Source: CAZWDL01 sp964632995
Lineage (GTDB): Bacteria > Bacteroidota > Bacteroidia > Chitinophagales > Saprospiraceae
DNA length: 30,701 bases
Direction of reading: 5' to 3'
Assembly: GCA_964632995.1 (NCBI GenBank)
Contig: CAZWDL010000090.1
Coordinates: 1 to 30,701, forward strand
A model generated the notes under the pieces. The model saw nothing but the letters and a program-made list of their open reading frames with translations, had not been told where the DNA came from and did no database searches. Below, piece after piece: positions 15,730-24,000 of this stretch (positions within the stretch are counted from its first letter, which is position 1; every line of letters starts with the position of its first letter). The position numbers were made by a program, and so were the translations under genes.

Positions 15730-15921
15730 ATGAACTTGAATCGGAACTTAAAAAAATACTGTCACCGGGCATTCAGTACGCTGCGTGTGAATGTCGGGAT
15801 TTTGCTGCCCATACTGTTTTTGATGGGGAGCATTAACTTTCTGAATAGCGACCAAAAAACCAATAAGGGCTCCCTTGCTACTTCCTTGACACCTTTAAAA
15901 ATTATGTTAGAATATTTGTAG
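15730..15921 (+). CDS. small ORF with signal-peptide-like segment; possible displaced N-terminus of the downstream adhesin
   Basis: This 63-residue ORF starts MNLNRNLKKYCHRAFSTLRV and continues with a hydrophobic stretch (GILLPILFLMGSINFL, about residues 23-38), an arrangement typical of an export signal. It ends by overlapping, in a different frame, the start of the open frame of the giant adhesin (open from 15911). It could be an independent small membrane protein, or a leftover 5' end of an adhesin gene separated by a frameshift or recombination. No family is recognised. It lies downstream of a promoter-like element, which gives slight support for expression. Confidence 0.3.
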   Translation: MNLNRNLKKYCHRAFSTLRVNVGILLPILFLMGSINFLNSDQKTNKGSLATSLTPLKIMLEYL

Positions 15922-15970
15922 CAAGCAACTTTTAAAGTTATCTCTTGGTGTATTTTTCTTTCTTACCCTG

Positions 15971-18900
15971 TTGGTAAATTCTAACAGTTTGAAAGCTCAG
16001 GTTCACCCCTGCTATCCACCACCGGATGGTGCAAACTGTACGGCCAATGATATCGATATCCTTGAAGTTTTTTTGGCAAGTGATGAAGCTGGCACCAGAT
16101 TGCAGTCCAGCGACTGTGATAATCCTCCTATTACCACCTATGTTTGCGTCACATTACAAAATACGACTGGTAGCGACCGCAATGGAATTTACTTGACCGG
16201 GACGGTAACGTCTGTCTCTTCTTCCTTTACGGTATCAGAGTGCTTCGATATTTCCCTGTCACCGGGGGCCTCTATATCTGTTTGTATCCCAGCTCCACAA
16301 ACTTTTACCTGGGGCTGTGACTTTAATGTATCCTTAGAAAACACACTGGTATTTTGGGGTACTGCCTCTGGTCCAGTTTGCCCGGGTGGTTCTCTTGACT
16401 GTTCGAATACCACCAAATCAAAATGCCGAACATTTGGACCGATCACTGTAACTATTCCTCTGGTCGCAAACTTCGATTACACCAAGGAATGCGCCGGAGG
16501 CCAATTTGAAACTGTCACCTATACCAATACTACTATCGGCGGTTCGGGCAACTATACCTATAATTGGAATTTTGGCGCCGGCGCCAACCCCACCAATGCT
16601 AACACAGCAGGGCCTCATGTTGTCACCTATTCCTCCGGAGGGACGAAAACAGTTTCACTTACCGTATCCGATGGATCATCCACTGATACAGAAACGAAAT
16701 CAGTAACGGTAGGAACTTGCTGCACTTTTTCAGCGACTTGCAACCTCAGCGACGCTGTTCAAACCATCGAGGGTTGCTCTATTTCGGCTTTGCCTTCTCC
16801 AAAGACAGTTGGAGAGGCTTTCTCTGACTATACAGTATGTGTACAGCTTGGTTTTGATGTAGACGATTCAGTAACTGGCTCTTTGTGTGCTGGAGATCCT
16901 AAAGGGATTAGGGTCACCCGTACTTATACTATTTGGGATGATTTGGATATGGATGGTATTTTAGATGCTGGAGAACCTAGTGAAACTTGCGTTGAGAATT
17001 TTATTATTACGGATAATACAGCACCTAAACTAAATGGCACCTTCCCAAGCGATCAGTCCGGCATCAACGCTTGCTTCGATGAAATACCCGCAGGGCCTTC
17101 CGAAGCAGACATCGCCGCTCTTTACGCTGATGATTGCGAAGGAACCGTATTTGTTACTAAGAGCGGAACGCCAGCCGGTGATGATTGCTCCTGGTCCGTT
17201 ACCTATACCTACACCGTAGAGGATGAGTGCGGTAACACCGTCGAACCGGCGCCTACCGTCTCTTATAGTGGAAGCGATCAAACCGATCCGGTCATCACCA
17301 TCCTCGACGACCGCGTCGAGATCGAATGCGACAACCTCTCCGGCGCCTTCGATCCTTTCGAGCTGCCGCTCGATGAGATTTTCGAGGCAAGCGACAACTG
17401 CTCCGACGCATCAGATATCCACATCAACATGCAGGACGTGCTCGTGGAAGAAGGCGACTGCTACGAGACCAAGGATTTCCTCAGCAAGTGGAAGTGCATG
17501 GTCACTGCCACTGACGAGTGCGGCAATCACAGCAGTGCTGAGTTTTACGTACTCATTGTAGACACCAAGCCGCCGGAGTTTACTTACGTTCCAGCTGACC
17601 GCAGCATCGGTAACTGCCTCGACAACTATCCCATGGAGATGGCCGAGGCCGTTGATCAGTGCAGCAATGTGACGATGCACGTAGAGGAAGAAATCGTCGA
17701 AGGAGACTGCGACGGCTACTTCGATATTATCCGGACCTTCACGGCCGAGGACGGCTGTGGCCGCACCGCTACTGCTCAGCAGGTCATCCGGGTGCGGGAC
17801 AATACGGCTCCCTCCATGAAGTTTACCGGTATGCTGCGTGACGCTGCCAACGGCGGCGCGCGGACGGTGGACTGTTCCGAACTGCCGGACTATTTCGGCA
17901 CCGACAACGGCGCAGCTGCTGATGACTGCAGCGCCCCGGAAGTTCGCTTCAGTACTGACTTTACCTACTCAGGTGACTGCAGCCGCGAAGACGGCCTGCG
18001 CCATCGCATTGTAATGACCTGGACGGCGACTGACGACTGCGGTAACAGCAGCCAGCTGTCCTACACGATCAACGTCGTCGACAATACGCCGCCCAAGATA
18101 GTTGGTGTTCCTGAAGATGTTTGCTTTACCGGCGAGCTGCCGGCTATGCCTCGCGTTCGCGCCGAAGATGAATGCGGCAACGCCGCGCTCGACTTCGAGC
18201 AGACCGGGCCTATGGACTGCGGCGACGGGGCCGTGTACTACGAGCGTATCTGGACGGCTACCGATGTTTGCGGTAATACCGCACAAGCGATTCAGCGCCT
18301 GACCATGGATGACACCACACCGCCTGTAGTACGCATCCTGCAGAATGGCGAAGAGCTACCGCTTGTCGATGGCGTGCTGACCGCCGTTGCCGACTGCGCA
18401 CAGCCCGAGGGTATCCCCGAACTGGAGATCGTCGTTGAGGATGGCTGCAACGGCATCATCGAGAATTTTGAATCCTCCATTACGTTGAATACGGCCATTG
18501 ATGAGGGCACCTGTACCGGTTCCCTCACCCTGATGATCACTGCTACCGATCTTTGTGACAACACGGTCAACTTCGAAGCGGACATCAACTTCGAAGATCA
18601 GACCCCGCTCGTTTGGACGGAGTTTGTAGAAGGCGCTACCATTGAATGCGCCGAGGACTTCAGCGGCGTAGCTGCCGAAGATGCCTGCGGCGGCGAAGTG
18701 ATCGTTGAACTGATCAGCGAAACCCGCAGTGATGGCGATGTTTGCGCTTTCCAGTCCGTACAGCTTACGCGCCTGTGGCGTGCTACCGATGCCTGCGGCA
18801 ACGCAACGGAACGCGAGCAAGTTCTTTACGAACAGGATCGCAGCGGTCCGGTATTCGATAATGCGCCCGAGGACGAGTGCGGCGAACCCGGTGAAGCTCC

Positions 18901-20422
18901 GGTAGTTACTGCTACGGACGCCTGCAGCGGCATGACGGCTGAGGTGACCCTGACCGAAGAGACCGTAGAAGGTCCCTGCGGCACCACCCTGGTCCGTACC
19001 TGGACGGCCGTGGATGCTTGCGGCAATGTCAGTACTACCGAACAACGCACTTTCTCCGAAGACACCGAAGCGCCCGAGCTGACCTTCAAGCACCCTGTAC
19101 TGGTGGCCGGCGCCGAGGAAGGTATTGTAGCAAGAGAGGACGTCACACAGACCGACGAGATCGAATTGCCGGATTTCGGTGACAATGCCGTTATGGCTAT
19201 GGACGACTGCAGCGACGATATCGATATTGAACTGACGACGACGCTGCTGCGCAGCGGCGACTGCAGCGAGGACGGCTTCCTCGCCGAGTACGACTACACC
19301 TGGACGGCTACCGATCCCTGCGGCAACAGCTCGGATCTGTCGATCATCGTACGCATCGTCGATACGCGGCCGCCGTTCCTGCGCGACGTACCGGAAGACC
19401 TCACGCTCTACTGCGGCACTTCCGTTCCGAAGCCTGCCCAGGTTACCGCCGCCGATCTCAACGATGTGGAAGAGTTGACATTCATGGAAGAAGTAGAAGA
19501 CCTGGGTGGCGGCAACAGCATCATCACCCGCACCTGGACCGCTACGGATTTCTGCGGCAACAGTGCCTCCGCTTCCCAGCAGATTCGCGTAGTCAACTAC
19601 GAGATCAGCTGTTCCATCGGACCGGCCGACGCCATTACCTGCGGTTCCTCCGGCAACACGCTGACCGGCACCGCTTCCGGTGGTGTAGCTCCCTACACCT
19701 ATCACTGGGAGATGTACGACTGCGACGGCATCCTCACCGGCGGACAAGGTACGCGGACCATCACCTATAACGCCGGCTTCACCACGCAGAACTTCCGCCT
19801 CACCGTTACGGATGCGAATGGTTGCCAGACTACCTGCACCATCTCGATCCCCTGTTTCAAGGAAGAGAAGCCGACCACCAAACCGCGCACCCCAACGCTC
19901 GGCGGCTTCCTCAAGAGCGACCGCAACGTGGAACTCCACCTGCAGCTCGACAGTGAGTACGATACCGAGCGCTACGTGATCGAACGCTCCGGCGACGGCG
20001 AGCATTTCCAGCCCATCACCACGCTGATGCCGGAAGGTCAGCTCCAGTACAACGTGATCGATACGGATCCGGTACAGGGAGTCAACCACTACCGCGCCGC
20101 ACAGGTGCTGAACGACGGCATTGTTATCTATACGGACATTCATCGCGTAGAGGTGAACGCTCTGGTAGAAGATGTACGGATTTACCCGAACCCTGCCAGC
20201 ACCGGCGTTTACGTCGAGGTGGGCACGTTCCGCGGCAAAACCGGCAGTATTGAGGTTTACAATGCCATCGGACAACTGATGGACATCCGTCACTTCGATA
20301 AGCTGCCCGACGAGCCGGTGGCTATCGATCTGAAAGATTACGGCAGTGGCGTCTATACCGTCCTCGTCAGAGCCGACGGCGCGCGCGCCAGCGCCCACCG
20401 CCTGATCGTAGGTAAGCCGTAA
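15971..20422 (+). CDS. giant T9SS-secreted surface protein with PKD, HYR-like and SprB-like modules
   Basis: This is a predicted secreted or surface protein of about 1483 residues (counted from TTG 15971). Residues about 166-250 are a PKD domain (VANFDYTKECAGG, YTYNWNFGAGANPTN, TVSLTVSDGSS). Residues about 330-1210 hold about ten HYR-like modules with TATDxCGN cores (WTATDDCGNSSQL, WTATDVCGNTAQA, WTATDPCGNSSDL). About 1211-1295 is SprB-like. About 1311-1390 is a beta-rich domain common before sorting signals (RYVIERSGDGEHF). About 1400-1483 is a type A T9SS sorting domain (VRIYPNPASTGVYVEV, IEVYNAIGQLM, DYGSGVYTVLV). The start is uncertain: the frame is open from 15911 with no ATG, and those codons read KQLLKLSLGVFFFLTLLVNS then NSLKAQ, an excellent signal peptide that TTG 15971 would truncate. 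The first 1.07 kb is clearly more AT-rich than the rest. A strong terminator follows. Confidence 0.85.
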   Translation: MVNSNSLKAQVHPCYPPPDGANCTANDIDILEVFLASDEAGTRLQSSDCDNPPITTYVCVTLQNTTGSDRNGIYLTGTVTSVSSSFTVSECFDISLSPGASISVCIPAPQTFTWGCDFNVSLENTLVFWGTASGPVCPGGSLDCSNTTKSKCRTFGPITVTIPLVANFDYTKECAGGQFETVTYTNTTIGGSGNYTYNWNFGAGANPTNANTAGPHVVTYSSGGTKTVSLTVSDGSSTDTETKSVTVGTCCTFSATCNLSDAVQTIEGCSISALPSPKTVGEAFSDYTVCVQLGFDVDDSVTGSLCAGDPKGIRVTRTYTIWDDLDMDGILDAGEPSETCVENFIITDNTAPKLNGTFPSDQSGINACFDEIPAGPSEADIAALYADDCEGTVFVTKSGTPAGDDCSWSVTYTYTVEDECGNTVEPAPTVSYSGSDQTDPVITILDDRVEIECDNLSGAFDPFELPLDEIFEASDNCSDASDIHINMQDVLVEEGDCYETKDFLSKWKCMVTATDECGNHSSAEFYVLIVDTKPPEFTYVPADRSIGNCLDNYPMEMAEAVDQCSNVTMHVEEEIVEGDCDGYFDIIRTFTAEDGCGRTATAQQVIRVRDNTAPSMKFTGMLRDAANGGARTVDCSELPDYFGTDNGAAADDCSAPEVRFSTDFTYSGDCSREDGLRHRIVMTWTATDDCGNSSQLSYTINVVDNTPPKIVGVPEDVCFTGELPAMPRVRAEDECGNAALDFEQTGPMDCGDGAVYYERIWTATDVCGNTAQAIQRLTMDDTTPPVVRILQNGEELPLVDGVLTAVADCAQPEGIPELEIVVEDGCNGIIENFESSITLNTAIDEGTCTGSLTLMITATDLCDNTVNFEADINFEDQTPLVWTEFVEGATIECAEDFSGVAAEDACGGEVIVELISETRSDGDVCAFQSVQLTRLWRATDACGNATEREQVLYEQDRSGPVFDNAPEDECGEPGEAPVVTATDACSGMTAEVTLTEETVEGPCGTTLVRTWTAVDACGNVSTTEQRTFSEDTEAPELTFKHPVLVAGAEEGIVAREDVTQTDEIELPDFGDNAVMAMDDCSDDIDIELTTTLLRSGDCSEDGFLAEYDYTWTATDPCGNSSDLSIIVRIVDTRPPFLRDVPEDLTLYCGTSVPKPAQVTAADLNDVEELTFMEEVEDLGGGNSIITRTWTATDFCGNSASASQQIRVVNYEISCSIGPADAITCGSSGNTLTGTASGGVAPYTYHWEMYDCDGILTGGQGTRTITYNAGFTTQNFRLTVTDANGCQTTCTISIPCFKEEKPTTKPRTPTLGGFLKSDRNVELHLQLDSEYDTERYVIERSGDGEHFQPITTLMPEGQLQYNVIDTDPVQGVNHYRAAQVLNDGIVIYTDIHRVEVNALVEDVRIYPNPASTGVYVEVGTFRGKTGSIEVYNAIGQLMDIRHFDKLPDEPVAIDLKDYGSGVYTVLVRADGARASAHRLIVGKP

Positions 20423-20452
20423 GGCGATACCAACATACTACTGACTTAAAAG

Positions 20453-20484
20453 AGCAGGCAGTCTTCCGACTGCCTGCTTTTTTT
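20453..20484 (+). terminator. intrinsic terminator after the second adhesin
   Basis: A 10-bp perfect stem, AGCAGGCAGT (20453-20462) / ACTGCCTGCT (20469-20478), with loop CTTCCG is followed by an uninterrupted T run to 20484. It sits between convergent genes; on the minus strand the tail CTTTTAAG is weaker, so it may also end kynA transcription. Confidence 0.9.
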
Positions 20485-20507
20485 ATAATATAAAAGGAAA
20501 GCCTCCT

Positions 20508-21446
20508 CTATCTCTCCATCCGCCGGCCCCAATGCTCCAGTTCATCGGGCGCCCAAAGTTCGGGAAAGAAGACGATGCGCTGGTTGCGGGGCGGCAGGTA
20601 TTGCTGCCAGTTAGTACCGCCGGTAGCTTCGATGACCTGCGGTTGGCGATCGAGGTAGCGGCCGGCGGCGCGCAGGTGGGAGAGGCGCCAGCGGACATTG
20701 GCCTTGAAGTCATAGTCTTTCATCAGTTCGATAAGGCTTTCATCGCGGCGAGCTTCCGGCGGTAGCCGGAGGTACTGCTGCCATAGATTACGAGTCTGCA
20801 TTTCGCCGGCGAGCTGCAGGAAGCGCTCCCGGTACTTGCGTTCAAACTGACGGAGCGTAAGCGTTTTCCGGCCGGTAGCCAGTTCCGTAGCGCCGGACTT
20901 CCAGTACAACCTGGGGTACAAGGCTTCTACGGGTGCATCCGGCGCAAGCTCCTCGCGCAGATCCAGGCGTGTCAGGTGGTACAGGTCGGTGCTGTGGAAT
21001 TCAATTTCCCGGTACTGAGCCGACTGGAAACCACTGGCCGGCAGCAGACTCATCCGGAATTTGAGAAACTCCTCTTTATCCATGCCTTCCACCATGATGC
21101 CAAAAGAATGCACGAGCTGCTCGAAGTAATTGTTGAGCCGTTCCAGTTGTCGCCGGAACAATGCCGGATCAGGATTTTTGGTTTCCACGAGCTGTTCAAG
21201 CGCCAGCAGGCTCAGTTTGAAATAGAGCTCTGTTATCTGATGGTACAGGATGAAAATATTTTCATCAGGCAGTGGGGTTCGGGGCGTCTGTAAGCTGAGC
21301 AGCGTATCGAGGTGAATGTAATCCCAGTAGGTGAGATAGTCGGCGTAGAGCAAGCCATCGAGGTAAGACAGCATGTCCTGCCCCATAACGGCGTATTTCT
21401 CTTCCAGCTTTTCAAGCCGGTCGAGGATATCTTTGGTCATTTTCAT
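20508..21446 (-). CDS. kynA: tryptophan 2,3-dioxygenase
   Basis: This haem enzyme oxidises L-tryptophan to N-formylkynurenine, the first step of the kynurenine pathway. The 312-residue protein shows the family pattern: YLTYWDYIHLDTLLSLQTP (residues 38-56), DENIFILYHQITELYFKL with His69 equivalent to the active-site His, FLKFRMSLLPASGFQSAQYR with Arg131 expected to bind the substrate carboxylate, WRLSHLRAA with His257 as the expected proximal haem ligand, and ATGGTNW near residue 275 followed by FFPELW at 293-298. Equivalences come from known TDO structures and were assigned by motif. Length is normal. ATG 21446 is used; ATG 21440 two codons on is equally possible. It is the last gene of the minus-strand block but has its own promoter-like element. 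No other kynurenine-pathway gene is adjacent. Confidence 0.93.
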   Translation of the reverse strand: MKMTKDILDRLEKLEEKYAVMGQDMLSYLDGLLYADYLTYWDYIHLDTLLSLQTPRTPLPDENIFILYHQITELYFKLSLLALEQLVETKNPDPALFRRQLERLNNYFEQLVHSFGIMVEGMDKEEFLKFRMSLLPASGFQSAQYREIEFHSTDLYHLTRLDLREELAPDAPVEALYPRLYWKSGATELATGRKTLTLRQFERKYRERFLQLAGEMQTRNLWQQYLRLPPEARRDESLIELMKDYDFKANVRWRLSHLRAAGRYLDRQPQVIEATGGTNWQQYLPPRNQRIVFFPELWAPDELEHWGRRMER

Positions 21447-21480
21447 AGACAGGTGCTTAGGTTGACTTTAAAAGTAGCGA

Positions 21481-21488
21481 CAAAAGTA
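21481..21488 (-). promoter_or_regulatory. TAnnTTTG promoter-like element for kynA
   Basis: The minus strand reads TACTTTTG, matching the Bacteroidota -7 consensus, 35 nt upstream of the kynA ATG. It suggests kynA is transcribed separately from the polysaccharide genes. Confidence 0.5.
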
Positions 21489-21629
21489 GGGTTTGAAACA
21501 AAAAATCCACTGTTTATTTTCTATCCGGGTCTTTCACAGTCTTGGCCTCCAATGACTTTTCCACCCTTTTGCGAACCACGGATTTTTTGTAAACCAAAGC
21601 TGATTTACAGACCGAATTATTGTTCCGGT

Positions 21630-22550
21630 TTAAAGAGGTCGGCAAAACAAGAGGTTGTCGGACTCAAGCTTGCGGCGCATCAGGTATTCATCCGGGTTCT
21701 GGCAGGCCTGAAGCCGGCCCTGGTCATCAATGCGGTAAGGCAGGTAAGCAAAATCTTCGAGTAGGTTCCGGGCTTTCCGGTGGGCCTCATTATTCCTGTC
21801 GGGCGCCAGGTACTCCATTACAATCATGGAGATTCTTCCCTGAGCGAGTAGTGCGCTCATCCCCTTGATCACCTCCGCTTCGGCGCCTTCCACATCAATT
21901 TTGATGAGTTTGGGAAGCAGGTTCCTTTCGCTCAACAGGGCATCCAGCCGGCGTCCGGTGATGAGAACGGAACGGGCCTGCACGCCGGGGCGCCAGTCCT
22001 GTTCATCGTATTGCCCGGGTCGGCTGCTGTTGTATTCTGAAAACAGGGTGGGGAACTCATAAAAGCGCAGCTCTCCATCCCGGTCGGCAGCTGCAAGATG
22101 CAGGGCTTGTACCTGAGGGTAGCCCTTTACATTATTGTTCAACAAGGTAAAAGAACGGGGGCTGGCTTCCAGCGCCAGTACCTTACCCCTATCGCCGCAG
22201 AGCAGCGCAGCGAGTAAGCTGTAAAAACCGTAATGAGCGCCCACATCGACGAAAACGTCTCCCGGGTTGAGTTGATGGATCAACAAACGGGCAAGCCGGA
22301 TTTCCGAATCATACGTTTTGGCGCCCAGTAAAAAAATATCCATAGCAGCGGGCAGGCGGATGTGCATCTGCGGGCCGAAAAAAGTAGGCGTCTTTAGGCG
22401 CAAGCCTTTTGAAAAACGAGGATACAACAGATGCCGGTATAGGAGTGCTCCCAGGTATCGCAGAGGATGTTGCTGCAAGCGTTGCCATTTACCGGCTTCC
22501 GCTAACTGTTGAACCTTACCTAAGCGCTGCAACAACATTTCTTTACTCAT
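21630..22550 (-). CDS. FkbM family SAM-dependent methyltransferase
   Basis: FkbM-type enzymes O-methylate small molecules or sugars and are frequent in exopolysaccharide loci. The 306-residue protein has the SAM-binding motif I (DVFVDVGAHYGFYSLLAA, about residues 98-115), an acidic loop ending motif II (LALEASP, about 125-131), and the FkbM signature LIKIDVEGAEAEVIKGM at about 216-232. The N-terminal 60 residues are basic with a possible membrane-associated helix (YLGALLYRHLLYPRF). Its ATG overlaps the stop of the upstream O-antigen ligase-like gene by 8 bp, so the two are probably translationally coupled. By context it probably methylates a glycan made by this locus; the acceptor is unknown. 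Confidence 0.9.
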   Translation of the reverse strand: MSKEMLLQRLGKVQQLAEAGKWQRLQQHPLRYLGALLYRHLLYPRFSKGLRLKTPTFFGPQMHIRLPAAMDIFLLGAKTYDSEIRLARLLIHQLNPGDVFVDVGAHYGFYSLLAALLCGDRGKVLALEASPRSFTLLNNNVKGYPQVQALHLAAADRDGELRFYEFPTLFSEYNSSRPGQYDEQDWRPGVQARSVLITGRRLDALLSERNLLPKLIKIDVEGAEAEVIKGMSALLAQGRISMIVMEYLAPDRNNEAHRKARNLLEDFAYLPYRIDDQGRLQACQNPDEYLMRRKLESDNLLFCRPL

Positions 22551-24000
22551 AAGCCGGATGTTGGGTGCTGTTGTTGCCGAAATTCACCAGTAAGGCCAGA
22601 TTGATGAAAAAGAAAGGCCCTATTTTATCGGTTTCCACCAAATCATTGATAATAAGCAAGGCCAGAATGATGACCAGGGAGAGAAGCGCCGTCATTACTG
22701 CCTGTCGGGCCTGCCCCTGCGGCAGTGCATGGTAGCCCTGCTCTCCCAGGAGGAGAGCGGAGCACACCAGCACCAGAAAGATCAGTAGCCCGGGGAAGCC
22801 CTGCTCTACCAACAGCATGAGGTAATAACTGTGAATACCGGATCGCTCTGGATTGTCGCTGACGTAAGTTTGAAAGCTGGTGACGGTATAGGGTTTGTAA
22901 AAGAAGAAAAAATTACCCGGCCCAAACCCGAAAAGTGGTTGATCTACCCCCATATGGAAACCAGCTACCCAGCGATAGACGCGCTCCATGGTGGAAATAT
23001 CGGTTCCTTCGTAGGTGGCCTCCAGGAGGTTTTCAAAATTCTTATGCGTTATGGTGCGCTCGTAGTTCGGCGCCAGTTCCAGATACCGGTTGTCATTTGC
23101 CAAAAAGGTTATGGTGGCGATAAGGCCGATCAGGGCTGTGATCAATACCGGCAGCGTAAGCCGCCAGCGAATAATAAAATAGGCCCCCAGGGCAATCAGC
23201 AAGGCGATGTAGGCCGCCCGGGTATAGGAAAGATAGATCGCCAGGAGGTAGAACCCCATACTGAAGGTCAGCAAGCGCCGCTGGAAAGAGCCGGCTGGAT
23301 ACCAGTTGCGGGCAAACCACAGAAAGGGAAAAAATACGATCAGGATAGCCGCGTAGGCGACGTGATTGCGGTAAAAGGGATGCAATACCTGGTGAATTTG
23401 CGCAAAGCTGAATCCGCTGAACGAGTGGCGAATCAAAGTCACCAGTACGGTAAGGGTAAGCGGAATAAAGATAAACCAAAACAGGCTTTTGAGATCGGAA
23501 GGCCGACGCAGCAGCCAAACGGCCAGCAGAAAAAAAGTAACGATATACCAGGTCTTGGCCAGTACGAATTTCATGGAGATGAGAAAGCTCTCGGAAGTGA
23601 TCGTCGCCACCAGCGTCCAGCTGAAATGAGCGAACAGCAAGATGGTAAGGGGGTGACGCCAAAATGCTGCATCCATTGATCTTCCGTTTTGAATCAGGAA
23701 AAGCAGAAAGGCAAACATCAACCCGATCATCATGGGTTCCGTCGGCAGGTCCGTACCCAGCCCGCCGGGCAGGAATAATTCTGTTGACAGCGGTACAGCA
23801 GCCATCAACAAGAAGAAGCTGAGCCGGAGATCAACGATAGTGAGAAAGGTGATCACAAGCAGGGCCGGCAGTGCAGCCAGGAAATAGTACTCCGAGACGA
23901 TGGCAGCGAAGAGGCTGACCAGTACGACGGCGGCCATGCCCCAGAACAACAACCGGCGCTCGTCTTGTCTTTGTACTATGTCGATTAGGCTGTCAGGCAT
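22543..24000 (-). CDS. O-antigen ligase/polymerase (Wzy/WaaL-like) membrane protein
   Basis: This is a 485-residue inner-membrane protein with about 11-12 hydrophobic helices. It has a large extracytoplasmic loop before the last helices (about residues 310-375, with YLELAPNYERTITHKNFENL and YRWVAGFHMGVDQPLFGFGPGNFF). The pattern of W-x-x-G-x-x-x-x-x-x-P-x-x-G-x-G-P-G-N and SGIHSYYLMLLVEQGFPGLLIF is typical of the O-antigen ligase (Wzy_C) family, which either polymerises repeat units or ligates polymer to an acceptor. Which of the two cannot be decided. It overlaps wzz by 8 bp upstream and fkbM by 8 bp downstream, so all three form a tight operon. Confidence 0.9.
   Translation of the reverse strand: MPDSLIDIVQRQDERRLLFWGMAAVVLVSLFAAIVSEYYFLAALPALLVITFLTIVDLRLSFFLLMAAVPLSTELFLPGGLGTDLPTEPMMIGLMFAFLLFLIQNGRSMDAAFWRHPLTILLFAHFSWTLVATITSESFLISMKFVLAKTWYIVTFFLLAVWLLRRPSDLKSLFWFIFIPLTLTVLVTLIRHSFSGFSFAQIHQVLHPFYRNHVAYAAILIVFFPFLWFARNWYPAGSFQRRLLTFSMGFYLLAIYLSYTRAAYIALLIALGAYFIIRWRLTLPVLITALIGLIATITFLANDNRYLELAPNYERTITHKNFENLLEATYEGTDISTMERVYRWVAGFHMGVDQPLFGFGPGNFFFFYKPYTVTSFQTYVSDNPERSGIHSYYLMLLVEQGFPGLLIFLVLVCSALLLGEQGYHALPQGQARQAVMTALLSLVIILALLIINDLVETDKIGPFFFINLALLVNFGNNSTQHPAYE

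Noticed and set aside
15389..15772. Minus-strand ORF of 127 codons between the adhesins
   Set aside because: No motif, signal peptide or promoter is seen; its end coincides with a stem-loop and its composition is that of an intergenic region.
18356..20398. Minus-strand ORF of 680 codons opposite the second adhesin
   Set aside because: Same cause: codon bias of the real gene leaves the antisense frame open. It starts only where the GC-rich part of the adhesin lies, and no motif is present.
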